A stretch of DNA of 16,507 nucleotides. Source: Pseudomonadota bacterium. Lineage in GTDB: Bacteria > Pseudomonadota > Alphaproteobacteria > Sphingomonadales > Sphingomonadaceae. Of this stretch, positions 1-7,198 are shown in pieces; position 1 is the stretch's first letter, and each line of letters begins with the position of its first letter. Under the pieces are notes generated by a model. The model saw only the letters and a list, made by a program, of their open reading frames with translations, made no database searches and was not told the DNA's origin. The translations under genes and the position numbers were made by a program. The stretch lies in contig JARXKO010000012.1 in NCBI GenBank assembly GCA_030271595.1, positions 1 to 16,507 of the forward strand, given 5' to 3'.

Positions 1-642
1 GGCGATATCCTCGGGGCGCTGGACGAACGACAGCGCGATCCAGTCGGCCTTTTGCTCGAGCGCGAAGGCAAGGTCGCTGCGGTCCTTTTCGGTCAGCGCC
101 GGGATCGGCAGAACGACGTCGGGCACGTTGACGCCCTTGTGATCGCTGATGGTTCCGCCGACCACCACTTCGGTCAGGATCCGCTCGGCATTTGCCTCGA
201 CCACCTTGAGCCGCAGCTTGCCGTCATTGATGAGCAGATTGGCGCCCGCCTTCACCGCCGCGAATATTTCCGGATGGGGCAAATTGGCCCGGGTCGAATC
301 GCCCGGCGTGCTATCGCGGTCGAAGCTATAAGGCTGTCCGGCGACGAGTTCGGCCGAGCCGCCGGCGAACGGACCAACCCGGAGCTTGGGCCCCTGGAGA
401 TCGAACAGGATCGTCGTCGGGCGGCGGAATTCCTCCTCGAAGCCGCGGATGGTTTCGACCAGCGCGACTTTGTCCTTCTGAGTGCCGTGGCTCATGTTGA
501 TCCGGAAAGCGTCGGCGCCGGCTTCGATCAGCGCGCGGATCATCGCCGGGTCGCTCGACGCCGGGCCGAGGGTGGCGAGAATCTTCACCTTGCGCGTGCG
601 CGGCGCCAGCGAGTCGCCCAATTCAGTTCCTTGCTTGGCCAT
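1..642 (-). CDS. pyk: Pyruvate kinase, N-terminal part (runs off the window edge)
   Basis: Glycolytic enzyme that transfers phosphate from phosphoenolpyruvate to ADP. Only the first 214 codons are visible; the frame is open through base 1. The protein begins MAKQGTELGD. Conserved pieces in order are KILATLGPASSDPAMIRALI, the active-site arginine stretch FRINMSHGT, the FDLQGPKLRVG strand, the INDGKLRLKV segment in the B-domain region, and near the edge VLPIPALTEKDRSDL followed by WIALSFVQRPED. These match type I/II pyruvate kinases from their N-terminus on. Three in-frame starts lie together (ATG 648, GTG 645, ATG 642). I chose 642 because the AAGG of the leader then sits 9 bases upstream, whereas 648 leaves only 3. 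The gene is divergent from gapR across about 108 bp. The C-terminal catalytic and regulatory domains cannot be judged. Confidence 0.93.
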   Translation of the reverse strand, partial: MAKQGTELGDSLAPRTRKVKILATLGPASSDPAMIRALIEAGADAFRINMSHGTQKDKVALVETIRGFEEEFRRPTTILFDLQGPKLRVGPFAGGSAELVAGQPYSFDRDSTPGDSTRANLPHPEIFAAVKAGANLLINDGKLRLKVVEANAERILTEVVVGGTISDHKGVNVPDVVLPIPALTEKDRSDLAFALEQKADWIALSFVQRPEDIA

Positions 643-750
643 CACCATCCGCCTTAGCCGTTCACAATGACGGTTCAACCCGCTTGAGGCGCGCTTCGAC
701 CTCGCCTAGGACGCCGCTTCAACCGATAAGCAAGCGGAGTTTCAACAGAC

Positions 751-993
751 ATGGCGGACGGAACCGTCGCGGCCGACCAGCTGCGGCTATTCATCGAGCG
801 GATCGAGCGCTTGGAAGAAGAGAAAAAGGGCATCGCCGACGATATTCGCGACGTCTATGCCGAGGCCAAGGCCAATGGCTATGACAGCAAGATCATGCGC
901 ATGATCGTCCGCCTGCGGAAGATGGAAACCCATACCCGCCAGGAGCAAGACGCGCTGCTCGACACCTATCGCTCGGCGCTTGGCCTGGCCTAA
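751..993 (+). CDS. gapR: GapR, DUF2312 nucleoid-associated protein
   Basis: An 80-residue protein of the DUF2312 (UPF0335) family. The family's characterised member, Caulobacter GapR, is an essential nucleoid-associated protein that encircles overtwisted DNA ahead of moving polymerases and stimulates topoisomerases. The sequence is nearly all helix and highly charged. The signature [20 protein letters not shown] lies at about residues 10-29, followed by [16 protein letters not shown] and an Arg/Lys-rich helix around [12 protein letters not shown], with the usual acidic C-terminal helix ([15 protein letters not shown]). Length fits the family. The ATG is preceded by GGAG at 736-739, a rather long 11-base spacing. 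The gene is 9 bases upstream of yebC and probably shares its transcript. The identification is secure; its cellular role here is inferred from Caulobacter. Confidence 0.95.
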   Translation: MADGTVAADQLRLFIERIERLEEEKKGIADDIRDVYAEAKANGYDSKIMRMIVRLRKMETHTRQEQDALLDTYRSALGLA

Positions 994-1002
994 GGACCGG
1001 AC

Positions 1003-1746
1003 ATGGCGGGACATTCCAAATACAAGAACATCATGTATCGCAAGGGCGCTCAGGATAAGAAGCGCTCGACGATGTTTTCCAAGCTCAGCCGCGAAATCAC
1101 CGTGGCCGCGAAAATGGGCCTGCCCGACCCGGAAATGAACGCCCGGCTGCGTGCCGCGGTGCTCGCCGCCAAGGCCCAGTCGGTGCCCAAGGAGAATATC
1201 CAGCGCTCGATCGACAAGGCCAGCGCCTCCGACGCCGAGAATTACGAGGAGATTCGCTACGAGGGCTTTGGCCCGGGCGGAGTGTCGCTGATCGTCGAGG
1301 CCTTGAGCGACAACCGCAACCGCACCGCCACCAACGTCCGCACCGCGTTCAGCAAGAACGGCGGCAACCTCGGCGCGAGCGGCAGCGTCAGCCACGGCTT
1401 CGAGCGCATGGGCCTGATCGAATATGGCGCCAAGGCGGGCGACGGCGACACGGTCATCGAGGCCGCGATCGAGGCCGGCGCCGACGATGTCGAAAGCGAC
1501 GATGGCGGCCACCAGATCTGGACCGGAGTCGACGGAATGCACGATGTCGCCAAGGCGCTCGAAGCTGCGTTGGGCGAAGCCGATGCGGTCAAGCTGGCGT
1601 GGCGGCCCAGCACCAGCGTCGCGGTGTCCGGCGATGATGTGGCGACCCTGATGAAGCTGGTCGAAGCGCTTGAAGACGACGACGACGTCCAGACGGTATG
1701 GGGCAATTACGACATTTCCGACGAGGAACTGGAGAAATTAGGCTGA
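1003..1746 (+). CDS. yebC: YebC/PmpR (TACO1) family protein
   Basis: A 247-residue YebC-family protein, annotated for years as a DNA-binding transcriptional regulator. Recent work on the family (including mitochondrial TACO1) points to a translation factor acting at stalled, proline-rich sites, so the regulator label should be read cautiously. The N-terminal signature [20 protein letters not shown] is intact, followed by [27 protein letters not shown], the [19 protein letters not shown] core and [19 protein letters not shown]. The C-terminal domain ends with a strongly acidic stretch ([18 protein letters not shown]), as usual. AAGGA at 992-996 overlaps the gapR stop and gives a good 6-base spacing to this ATG, suggesting translational coupling. 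yebC next to ruvC is a widely conserved arrangement, consistent with the ruv genes that follow. Confidence 0.95.
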   Translation: MAGHSKYKNIMYRKGAQDKKRSTMFSKLSREITVAAKMGLPDPEMNARLRAAVLAAKAQSVPKENIQRSIDKASASDAENYEEIRYEGFGPGGVSLIVEALSDNRNRTATNVRTAFSKNGGNLGASGSVSHGFERMGLIEYGAKAGDGDTVIEAAIEAGADDVESDDGGHQIWTGVDGMHDVAKALEAALGEADAVKLAWRPSTSVAVSGDDVATLMKLVEALEDDDDVQTVWGNYDISDEELEKLG

Positions 1747-1756
1747 CCGCCCGCCC

Positions 1757-2245
1757 GTGATCATTCTCGGCCTCGACCCCGGTCTTGGGACTACCGGCTG
1801 GGGACTGATCCGCGCCGAGGGCAATCGCTTGTCGCACCTCGCCAACGGCCAGCTGAAGACCGACAGCAAGGAGCCGCTGCCCAGGCGCCTGGCGCACCTC
1901 GCGAGCCAGCTCGAGGCGGTACTCGCCGACAATCGACCCGACGCCGCGGCGGTCGAAGAAGTGTTCGTCAACAAAAACCCGCAATCGACCCTGAAGCTTG
2001 GCCAGGCGCGCGGGGTGGCGCTGATGCTCGCCGCGCGTTCGGGGTTGGAAGTCGGCGAATATGCCGCTCGGCTGGTCAAGAAAGCGGTGGTCGGCAACGG
2101 CAATGCCGAAAAAGCGCAGGTCCACGCGATGGTCGCGCGATTGCTTCCGGGGGTGGCGATCGCCGGTCCCGACGCCGCCGACGCGCTTGCGGTGGCGATC
2201 ACCCATGCGCATCATTTGGCGAGCCAGAGAAGCGGCTTGCGTTAG
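1757..2245 (+). CDS. ruvC: Crossover junction endodeoxyribonuclease RuvC
   Basis: Holliday-junction resolvase, a 162-residue homodimeric RNase H-fold nuclease that makes paired nicks during recombinational repair, working with RuvAB. The N-terminus [16 protein letters not shown] carries catalytic Asp7. The second acidic residue is Glu67 in AVEEVF, and the last two are Asp139 and Asp142 in [14 protein letters not shown]. Lys108/109 and Lys119 match the conserved basic residues, so all four carboxylates of the family are present. The start is GTG at 1757, chosen because the family begins right at the first beta strand; the upstream ribosome-binding site is weak. It lies 10 bases after yebC. The usual next gene, ruvA, is displaced about 400 bp by the GIY-YIG cassette. 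Confidence 0.96.
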   Translation: MIILGLDPGLGTTGWGLIRAEGNRLSHLANGQLKTDSKEPLPRRLAHLASQLEAVLADNRPDAAAVEEVFVNKNPQSTLKLGQARGVALMLAARSGLEVGEYAARLVKKAVVGNGNAEKAQVHAMVARLLPGVAIAGPDAADALAVAITHAHHLASQRSGLR

Positions 2246-2262
2246 TTGCAGCCTTCCAACAT

Positions 2263-2290
2263 CGTTCGTCCCGAGCGAAGTCGAGGGGCG
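2263..2290 (+). repeat. 28-bp dispersed repeat, left copy flanking the GIY-YIG gene
   Basis: A 28-bp sequence with core CCGAGCGAAGTCGAGGGG. It occurs again as a perfect 28/28 inverted copy at 2584-2611. It begins 17 bases after the ruvC stop and ends 8 bases before the nuclease ATG. From memory it resembles REP-like elements scattered between genes in sphingomonads, often seen as spurious peptides such as VRPERSRGA or FVPSEVEG. It forms only an imperfect hairpin by itself. Bases beyond 2290 and before 2263 no longer match the other copy. Confidence 0.85.
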
Positions 2291-2298
2291 CATCCGCC

Positions 2299-2646
2299 AT
2301 GCTGGAATTCTGGGCATACATGCTGCGCTGCGCGGACGGCTCATACTACACAGGCCATACGGACTGTCTGGAATTGCGATTGGCGCAGCACCGCGCCGGA
2401 TTGGGCAGCGACTGGACGAAGCGCCGCCTGCCAGTCGAACTCGTCTGGCAGCAATCATTCGCGACCCGCGAGGAAGCAAAGGCTGCAGAGTTTCAAATCA
2501 AACCCTGGTCCCGCCCGAAGAAGGAAGCCCTGATCGCTTCCGACTGGGCCTCCCTTTCCTATTTCGCGAAACCGCCGAGTGAACGCCCCTCGACTTCGCT
2601 CGGGACGAACGGGTCGGGACTGTCGCAACCAGATCGGAACGAATAG
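2299..2646 (+). CDS. GIY-YIG nuclease family protein, repeat-flanked
   Basis: A 115-residue single-domain GIY-YIG endonuclease of the small YhbQ/UPF0213-like type. Motif elements are WAYMLRCADGSYYTGHTD (residues 5-22, with AYM and YTG standing for GIY and YIG), Arg27 and His31 in LELRLAQH, and metal-binding Glu64 in AAEFQIKPWSRPKK. The residues expected for catalysis are therefore present and the protein is probably active. The globular domain ends near residue 90. Residues 96-104 (RPSTSLGTN) are encoded by the right-hand 28-bp repeat, so the last 25 residues look like read-through into the repeat and beyond. The TAG stop overlaps the ruvA ribosome-binding site (AGGG 2645-2648), coupling it to ruvA. 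The substrate is unknown; branched-DNA processing or repeat mobility are both possible. Confidence 0.88.
   Translation: MLEFWAYMLRCADGSYYTGHTDCLELRLAQHRAGLGSDWTKRRLPVELVWQQSFATREEAKAAEFQIKPWSRPKKEALIASDWASLSYFAKPPSERPSTSLGTNGSGLSQPDRNE
2584..2611 (-). repeat. 28-bp dispersed repeat, right inverted copy inside the GIY-YIG 3' end
   Basis: Exact reverse complement of 2263-2290 over all 28 bases (core CCCCTCGACTTCGCTCGG as read on the plus strand). It lies within the last 63 bases of the nuclease gene and encodes residues 96-104 of its tail. The next base on either side breaks the match, so the conserved unit is sharply bounded. Confidence 0.85.
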
Positions 2647-2655
2647 GGTCGCGCC

Positions 2656-3243
2656 ATGATCGCTCGACTAACCGGAACCATCGCCGAGCTTGGCGCCGAC
2701 AGCGTTACCATCGACGTCGCCGGGGTCGGCTATGCCGTGCAGTGCTCGGCGCGGACGCTCGATGCCTTGGGCGGGGTTGGGAGCGAAGCGTTGATCCTGA
2801 CCGAATTGCAGGTGCGCGAGGATGCGTGGACTCTGTTCGGTTTCGGCAGTCCGGTCGAGCGCGACAGCTTTCGCGCTTTGACCTCGGTCCAGGGGGTTGG
2901 CGGGCGGCTGGCGCTGGCGATCCTCTCGACCCTCTCGCCGGACGAACTGGCGAGCGCCATCGCCCATGGCGACAAGGCGATGATCGGCCGCGCCAGCGGG
3001 GTTGGCCCAAAGCTTGCGATGCGCATCGCCAATGAGTTGCAGGGCAAGCTTGCGCCGGGCCTCGCCGGAAGCGTTGCCGCCCCGCGCGCCGGCGCCGCGC
3101 ATGATGCCCTTTCCGCCCTCGCCAACCTCGGCTTCAAGCCCGCCGAAGCGAGCGCCGCGGTCAATGCGGCGCATGACGAACTCGGCGACGGCGCGACGCT
3201 CGACGCGCTCGTCCGACTGGCGCTGCGCAAGGCGTCCAAGTAG
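2656..3243 (+). CDS. ruvA: Holliday junction branch migration protein RuvA
   Basis: A 195-residue RuvA, which binds four-way junctions as a tetramer and loads the RuvB motor. Domain I (OB fold) covers about residues 1-62, starting [13 protein letters not shown] and including VGYAVQC and [10 protein letters not shown]. Domain II has the two helix-hairpin-helix motifs, [16 protein letters not shown] (residues 75-90) and [19 protein letters not shown] (110-128). Domain III (about 148-195), which contacts RuvB, ends with [14 protein letters not shown]. Length is normal. AGGG with 7-base spacing precedes the ATG and overlaps the stop of the nuclease gene. ruvB follows after 10 bases. Confidence 0.96.
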   Translation: MIARLTGTIAELGADSVTIDVAGVGYAVQCSARTLDALGGVGSEALILTELQVREDAWTLFGFGSPVERDSFRALTSVQGVGGRLALAILSTLSPDELASAIAHGDKAMIGRASGVGPKLAMRIANELQGKLAPGLAGSVAAPRAGAAHDALSALANLGFKPAEASAAVNAAHDELGDGATLDALVRLALRKASK

Positions 3244-3253
3244 GCATTGGCGA

Positions 3254-4297
3254 ATGGCCACTGACCCCGCCCGCATCACCACCCCCGAGCGCACGGCCGA
3301 GGATGCCGACCTCGCGCTGCGTCCGAAAAGCCTGGACGAGTTTATCGGCCAGCAGGCGGCGTGCGACAATCTGCGGGTGTTCGTCAACGCCGCCAAGGGC
3401 CGCGGCGAAGCGCTCGACCATGTCCTGCTCCACGGTCCGCCGGGGCTGGGCAAGACCACGCTCGCGGGCATTTTGGCGCGCGAAATGGGGGTCGGTTTTC
3501 GTGCCACCTCGGGTCCGGTCATCGCCAAGTCGGGCGACCTTGCGGCGCTGCTGACCAACCTCGAGGACGGCGACGTTTTGTTTATCGACGAGATTCACCG
3601 CCTCGCTCCCGCGGTCGAGGAGGTGCTGTATCCGGCGATGGAGGACCGCGCGCTCGACCTGATGATCGGCGAGGGGCCGTCGGCGCGATCGGTGCGCATC
3701 GATTTGCCGCGCTTCACCCTGATCGGCGCGACCACCCGTCAGGGCTTGCTGACGACCCCGCTGCGCGATCGCTTCGGGATTCCGGTGCGGCTCAATTTCT
3801 ATACCGTCGAGGAGCTTGAGCTGGTGGTCCGGCGCGCCGCCCGCTTGCTCGGCGCCGAGCTGACCGAAGGTGGCGCGCGCGAAATCGCCCGCCGCAGCCG
3901 GGGCACGCCGCGGATCGCCGGCCGGCTGCTCCGCCGGGTGCGCGATTTCGCCCATGCCGCGGGCGGCAATGCAGTGTCCGCGGAACTTGCCGATCAGGCG
4001 CTGTCGCGGCTCGAGATCGACGCGCTCGGCCTGGACGCCATGGACCGCCGCTACCTGACCATGATCGCCGACTTGTATGGCGGCGGTCCGGTCGGGGTCG
4101 AAACCCTTGCGGCGGGCCTGAGCGAACCGCGCGACACGATCGAGGACGTGATCGAGCCGTTCCTCATTCAGCTTGGCCTCATCGCCCGCACCGCACGGGG
4201 ACGCTGCCTCAACGGCCGCGGCTATGCCCATCTCGGCCTGCCGCAGCCGTCGGGGAGCCAAAGCGGATTGTTCGACAGCGGAGCGACTTCGACGTGA
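3254..4297 (+). CDS. ruvB: Holliday junction branch migration ATPase RuvB
   Basis: A 347-residue AAA+ hexameric motor that drives branch migration with RuvA. Walker A is GPPGLGKTT (residues 61-69, Lys67); Walker B is [11 protein letters not shown] (107-117, Asp112/Glu113). The sensor/arginine-finger segment [11 protein letters not shown] runs into TTPLRDRFG, and a C-terminal winged-helix domain includes the family block [11 protein letters not shown]. The frame is open far upstream into ruvA. I placed the start at ATG 3254 ([10 protein letters not shown]) because it lies 10 bases after the ruvA stop and the N-terminus then fits RuvB length; AGG sits 9 bases before it. The TGA stop overlaps the GTG start of the next gene by 4 bases. 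Confidence 0.97.
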   Translation: MATDPARITTPERTAEDADLALRPKSLDEFIGQQAACDNLRVFVNAAKGRGEALDHVLLHGPPGLGKTTLAGILAREMGVGFRATSGPVIAKSGDLAALLTNLEDGDVLFIDEIHRLAPAVEEVLYPAMEDRALDLMIGEGPSARSVRIDLPRFTLIGATTRQGLLTTPLRDRFGIPVRLNFYTVEELELVVRRAARLLGAELTEGGAREIARRSRGTPRIAGRLLRRVRDFAHAAGGNAVSAELADQALSRLEIDALGLDAMDRRYLTMIADLYGGGPVGVETLAAGLSEPRDTIEDVIEPFLIQLGLIARTARGRCLNGRGYAHLGLPQPSGSQSGLFDSGATST

Positions 4298-5454
4298 TTG
4301 TCCATCGATTGCTGGCGTTGGTCGCGGTGATCGCCGCGGGCCTTTCCGCACCAGCCACCGCTGCCCAGCCAGCGTCATCGCCCTACGCCGCCGACAGCAA
4401 GTGGCTGTGCCTGCCCGGCCGGGCCGACCCTTGCTCGACCCCGATCGCGACCACCGAACTTGGCGCCAATGGCTACGGTGCAAGGGTGAACACAAAACCG
4501 GCGGCAAACCCCGCGGTCGATTGCTTTTACGTCTATCCCACCGTTTCGAACGACGAGGGCATGAACAGCGATTTCGTGCCCGGCCGCGAAGAAAAAGCCA
4601 TCGCCGAGGAGCAGTTGGCGCGCTTCGCCAGCGTCTGCCGGCCGTTCGCACCGCTCTATCGCCAGATGACGGTCGCGGCAGTCGCCGCTTTTGCCACCGG
4701 CGCCGACATCAAGCAGCCGGCGATGATCGCTTATGGCGACGTCGCGGCGGCCTTTCGCGACTTTGTCAGGCGCGGCAACGGCCGTCCCTTCGTGCTCATC
4801 GGCCATAGCCAGGGCAGTTTGATGCTGCAGATGCTGATCGCCCGCGCAATCGAGGGCGATCCGGTTTTGGCCAAACGCCTGCTGCTGGCGATCATTCCGG
4901 GGTACAATGTGCTGGTGCCGCAGGGCCGGCTGGTCGGCGGGACGTTCAAATCGACGCCCCTGTGCAGTGCTCCCGGCCAGATCCATTGCATCATCAGCTG
5001 GACCAGTTTTCGCGACCGGAACGCGCCCCCGCCCGGCGCTATCTTCGGTTATGCCGACAAGCCCGGGATGACCGTCGGCTGCGTCAATCCGGCGCGCTGG
5101 GGAGCGAAGGACTGGGAGCCGCTCGACAGCGACTGGTACACCCGCTCGGCGATGGCGGTGCCCGGCGGACCGATCAGCTGGTCAAGCCAGGGCTCTGCGC
5201 CAACGCCGTACGTTCACACGTCAGGGCTCGCTTCCGGCCGCTGCATCAACGACGGCGCGCGCGGTTACCTCTCGATCCGCACCAACGCCGACCCCAAGGA
5301 CAAGCGCACCGACCGCATCGGCGGTGAAGTCGGGCTGTTCGGGATGTTCCTTCCCGGCTGGGGCATGCACCTCGCCGACATCGCGGTCGCCCAGGGCGAT
5401 CTGGTGCGCGAGGTCGGCATGCTGCGCCCGGCCGCTCGCAATCGCCGCCAATGA
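4294..5454 (+). CDS. DUF3089 secreted alpha/beta-hydrolase-like protein
   Basis: A 386-residue protein of the DUF3089 family, whose members look like alpha/beta-hydrolase (lipase/esterase-like) proteins of unknown substrate. The N-terminus has a signal peptide ([18 protein letters not shown], cleavage near residue 24), so the protein is probably periplasmic or secreted. Family landmarks are [15 protein letters not shown] (residues 75-89), [15 protein letters not shown] (112-126) and the nucleophile elbow [14 protein letters not shown] with Ser172. Several cysteines suggest disulfides. The GTG start at 4294 overlaps the ruvB stop (GTGA), and its own stop overlaps the ybgC start (ATGA), so it is translationally coupled on both sides. 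Its position between ruvB and the tol genes suggests envelope lipid or polymer hydrolysis, but that is inference only. Confidence 0.85.
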   Translation: MIVHRLLALVAVIAAGLSAPATAAQPASSPYAADSKWLCLPGRADPCSTPIATTELGANGYGARVNTKPAANPAVDCFYVYPTVSNDEGMNSDFVPGREEKAIAEEQLARFASVCRPFAPLYRQMTVAAVAAFATGADIKQPAMIAYGDVAAAFRDFVRRGNGRPFVLIGHSQGSLMLQMLIARAIEGDPVLAKRLLLAIIPGYNVLVPQGRLVGGTFKSTPLCSAPGQIHCIISWTSFRDRNAPPPGAIFGYADKPGMTVGCVNPARWGAKDWEPLDSDWYTRSAMAVPGGPISWSSQGSAPTPYVHTSGLASGRCINDGARGYLSIRTNADPKDKRTDRIGGEVGLFGMFLPGWGMHLADIAVAQGDLVREVGMLRPAARNRRQ

Positions 5455-5906
5455 CACAGAGCGGCCTCGACCAGCCGTATCGCGGCGGTTTCGTCGCTGC
5501 CGAGCACCATTTCGCCCTGACCGTCTATTTCGAGGATACCGATGCCTACGGCATCGTCTATTACGCCAATTATCTGAAATTCATGGAGCGCGCGCGGTCG
5601 GATATGTTGAGAGCTTGCGGGATCGATCAGGAAGCGGAGCTTGCCCGCAGCGGCAGTGCCTATGCGGTGGTCGAGGCGCATTTGCGCTACCGCCGGCCAG
5701 CCAAATTGGGCGACGATTTGAGGATTCTCAGCACAATCCGCGACGTGCGTGCCTCGTCGGTCCAGATTGAGCAGCGAGTCCTGCGCGGTGACGAACTGTT
5801 GAACGACGGGCGCATCACCGCCGCGTTCCTCGACCGCGACGGACGCCCTCGACGCCATCCCAAGGAGTGGCTCGACAAGTTCATGGCATTGGGGGCGGCG
5901 ACGTGA
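5451..5906 (+). CDS. ybgC: YbgC/FadM-type acyl-CoA thioesterase
   Basis: A 151-residue hotdog-fold thioesterase. YbgC proteins hydrolyse acyl-CoA (or acyl-ACP) and are normally the first gene of the tol-pal cluster. The active-site signature is VYFEDTDAYGIVYYANYLKF (residues 25-44) with catalytic Asp31, followed by MERARSDML. The position of the histidine common in VYHA-type members is Tyr38 here, a known kind of variation. VVEAHLRYRRPAKLGDDL and the final IEQRV...AAFLDRDGRPRR strand complete the fold. The ATG overlaps the DUF3089 stop (ATGA) and its TGA overlaps the tolB GTG (GTGA). tolQ, tolR and tolA, which usually follow ybgC, are absent here. Confidence 0.92.
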   Translation: MTQSGLDQPYRGGFVAAEHHFALTVYFEDTDAYGIVYYANYLKFMERARSDMLRACGIDQEAELARSGSAYAVVEAHLRYRRPAKLGDDLRILSTIRDVRASSVQIEQRVLRGDELLNDGRITAAFLDRDGRPRRHPKEWLDKFMALGAAT

Positions 5907-7198
5907 GGCGGGCCCCTCTGGCGCTTGCGGCGCTCGGCATGGCCGCCGCCGCGCCCGCGTTGGCCGATCCCGCGGCGACGGTCATCGCGGTGCCGCCGCT
6001 GAGCACCCCCACGGACACCAAGGTCGAAGGCGGGGGAACGACGCTCGGCATCGCCTGGCAGGCGACCCAATTGATCGCGACCGACCTCCGCGCCACCTCC
6101 GAGCTGTATCCGGTCGGGCCGGACCAGAAGGATTTCTATTCCTATCCCGAAGTGACGGCACCGGGCTTTCAGCGCTGGCGGGCAAAGGGGGTCAAGGCGC
6201 TGATCACCGGCTTCGTCGAGGCCCGCTCCGACGGGCGGCTGACGGTCGGCTGCTACGTCTATGACGTCGACAAGGGCCGCGAACTCGGCCGCAAGGGCTT
6301 TGTCGTGTCGCCCGGCGACTGGCGGCGAGCGGCGCACAAATGCTCGGGCCTCGCCTATAGCGCGGTCACCGGAGCACCCGACATTTTCGATACCCGCATC
6401 GCTTATGTCGCCGAATCGGGCAGCGGTGCCGCGCGGACCAAGAAAATCGCGCTGATCGACAGCGACGGCAATAATCAGGCGACTCTGACCAAGGGCGACA
6501 GTTTCGTCATCACCCCGCGCCTGTCGCCGGGCGCGCAGACCATCGCCTTCACCAGTTTTTCGGGCGGAACTCCGCATGTCGAGCTGATCAACGTCGACAG
6601 CGGTGAGCGGCGGCCGTTGCTGTCGGGCAATGGGATGACCTTTTCGCCCAGCTTTTCGGCCGACGGCAAGCGCATCGCTTTTGCCATGATGCAGGGCATC
6701 AACAGCGACATTTACGTGATCGGCACGGCCGGCGGCGCGCCGCGGCGGCTGACCACGGCGCCGGGCATCGACGCGACGCCGAGCTTTTCCCCCGACGGCA
6801 CCAGGATCGTGTTCGAAAGCGACCGTTCGGGCAGCCCGCAGCTGTACATTATGAACGCCGACGGCAGCGACCAGCGCCGCCTGAGCTTTGGCAGCGGCTG
6901 GTATTCAGCGCCCGAATGGAGCCCCAACGGGCAGTGGATCGCCTTCACCAGACGGACATTGGAAGGACGCCGGGTCGGGGTCATCAAGGCCGACGGGACG
7001 GCGGAGAAAATTCTTACCCGCGGCACCGCCGACGAAGGCGCCCGCTGGGCCCCGAGCAGCCGCGAACTGGTGTTCCAGCGGAGCGATGCAAGCGGCCGCC
7101 AGGCGCTGTACCGGGTAACCCTCGACGGTGAGGAGCCGCGAGTCGTCGCCACCGCCCAGGACGGCTCTGACCCTGACTGGTCGGGAGTGGTCGATTGA
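5903..7198 (+). CDS. tolB: Tol-Pal system protein TolB
   Basis: A 431-residue periplasmic TolB, which binds Pal and helps outer-membrane constriction during division. I chose GTG 5903, overlapping the ybgC stop (GTGA), because it puts a signal peptide first (RRAPLALAALGMAAAAPALA, cleavage near residue 21); the open frame extends 12 codons further upstream. The N-terminal alpha/beta domain covers roughly residues 25-160, including RWRAKGVKALITGFVEARSD and SPGDWRRAAHKCSGLAY. A beta-propeller follows, with at least five PD40-type blades marked by PRLSPGAQTIAFTS, PSFSADGKRIAFAM, PSFSPDGTRIVFES, PEWSPNGQWIAFTR and ARWAPSSRELVFQR. Length and order fit TolB well. It sits directly after ybgC, without tolQRA, and is coupled to the Pal-like gene by a TTGA overlap. 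Confidence 0.93.
   Translation: MRRAPLALAALGMAAAAPALADPAATVIAVPPLSTPTDTKVEGGGTTLGIAWQATQLIATDLRATSELYPVGPDQKDFYSYPEVTAPGFQRWRAKGVKALITGFVEARSDGRLTVGCYVYDVDKGRELGRKGFVVSPGDWRRAAHKCSGLAYSAVTGAPDIFDTRIAYVAESGSGAARTKKIALIDSDGNNQATLTKGDSFVITPRLSPGAQTIAFTSFSGGTPHVELINVDSGERRPLLSGNGMTFSPSFSADGKRIAFAMMQGINSDIYVIGTAGGAPRRLTTAPGIDATPSFSPDGTRIVFESDRSGSPQLYIMNADGSDQRRLSFGSGWYSAPEWSPNGQWIAFTRRTLEGRRVGVIKADGTAEKILTRGTADEGARWAPSSRELVFQRSDASGRQALYRVTLDGEEPRVVATAQDGSDPDWSGVVD

Larger units (their letters stand above)
2263..2611 (+). mobile_element. Candidate repeat-bounded GIY-YIG cassette inserted between ruvC and ruvA
   Basis: A 349-bp unit made of a 28-bp repeat, a complete GIY-YIG nuclease gene and the same 28 bp in inverted orientation. 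The sequence shows directly that the two ends are exact inverted repeats and that the unit separates two genes (ruvC and ruvA) that are normally adjacent. That it moves, or once moved, is inference by analogy with REP elements and their RAYT transposases. I could not identify a target-site duplication. A weaker sign of longer ends is GTTGC at 2245-2249 and GCAAC at 2625-2629, each 13 bases outside the repeats and inverted with respect to each other. Confidence 0.35.

Noticed and set aside
52..657. 201-codon plus-strand ORF opposite the left-edge gene
   Set aside because: It is the antisense of pyruvate kinase, whose conserved motifs are unmistakable on the minus strand.
683..712. Possible -35/-10 pair (CTTGAG and TAGGAC, 18 apart) upstream of gapR
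   Set aside because: Match to consensus too weak to list as a promoter in a GC-rich divergent spacer.
1589..2479. 296-codon minus-strand ORF over yebC, ruvC and the nuclease gene
   Set aside because: Overlaps three supported genes; no domain recognised. Its RPSTSLGTN peptide is simply the 28-bp repeat read on the opposite strand.
2061..2582. 173-codon plus-strand ORF running from within ruvC through the nuclease gene
   Set aside because: Out of frame with both RuvC and GIY-YIG motifs and rich in Arg/Trp, typical of a shifted frame in GC-rich DNA.
3002..3253. Upstream 84-codon extension of ruvB inside ruvA
   Set aside because: The extension is ruvA read in another frame; RuvB proteins begin near [10 protein letters not shown] at 3254.
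3161..4651. 496-codon minus-strand ORF across ruvB and the DUF3089 gene
   Set aside because: Antisense shadow with low-complexity Arg/Ala/Gly composition; it spans two well-supported genes on the other strand.
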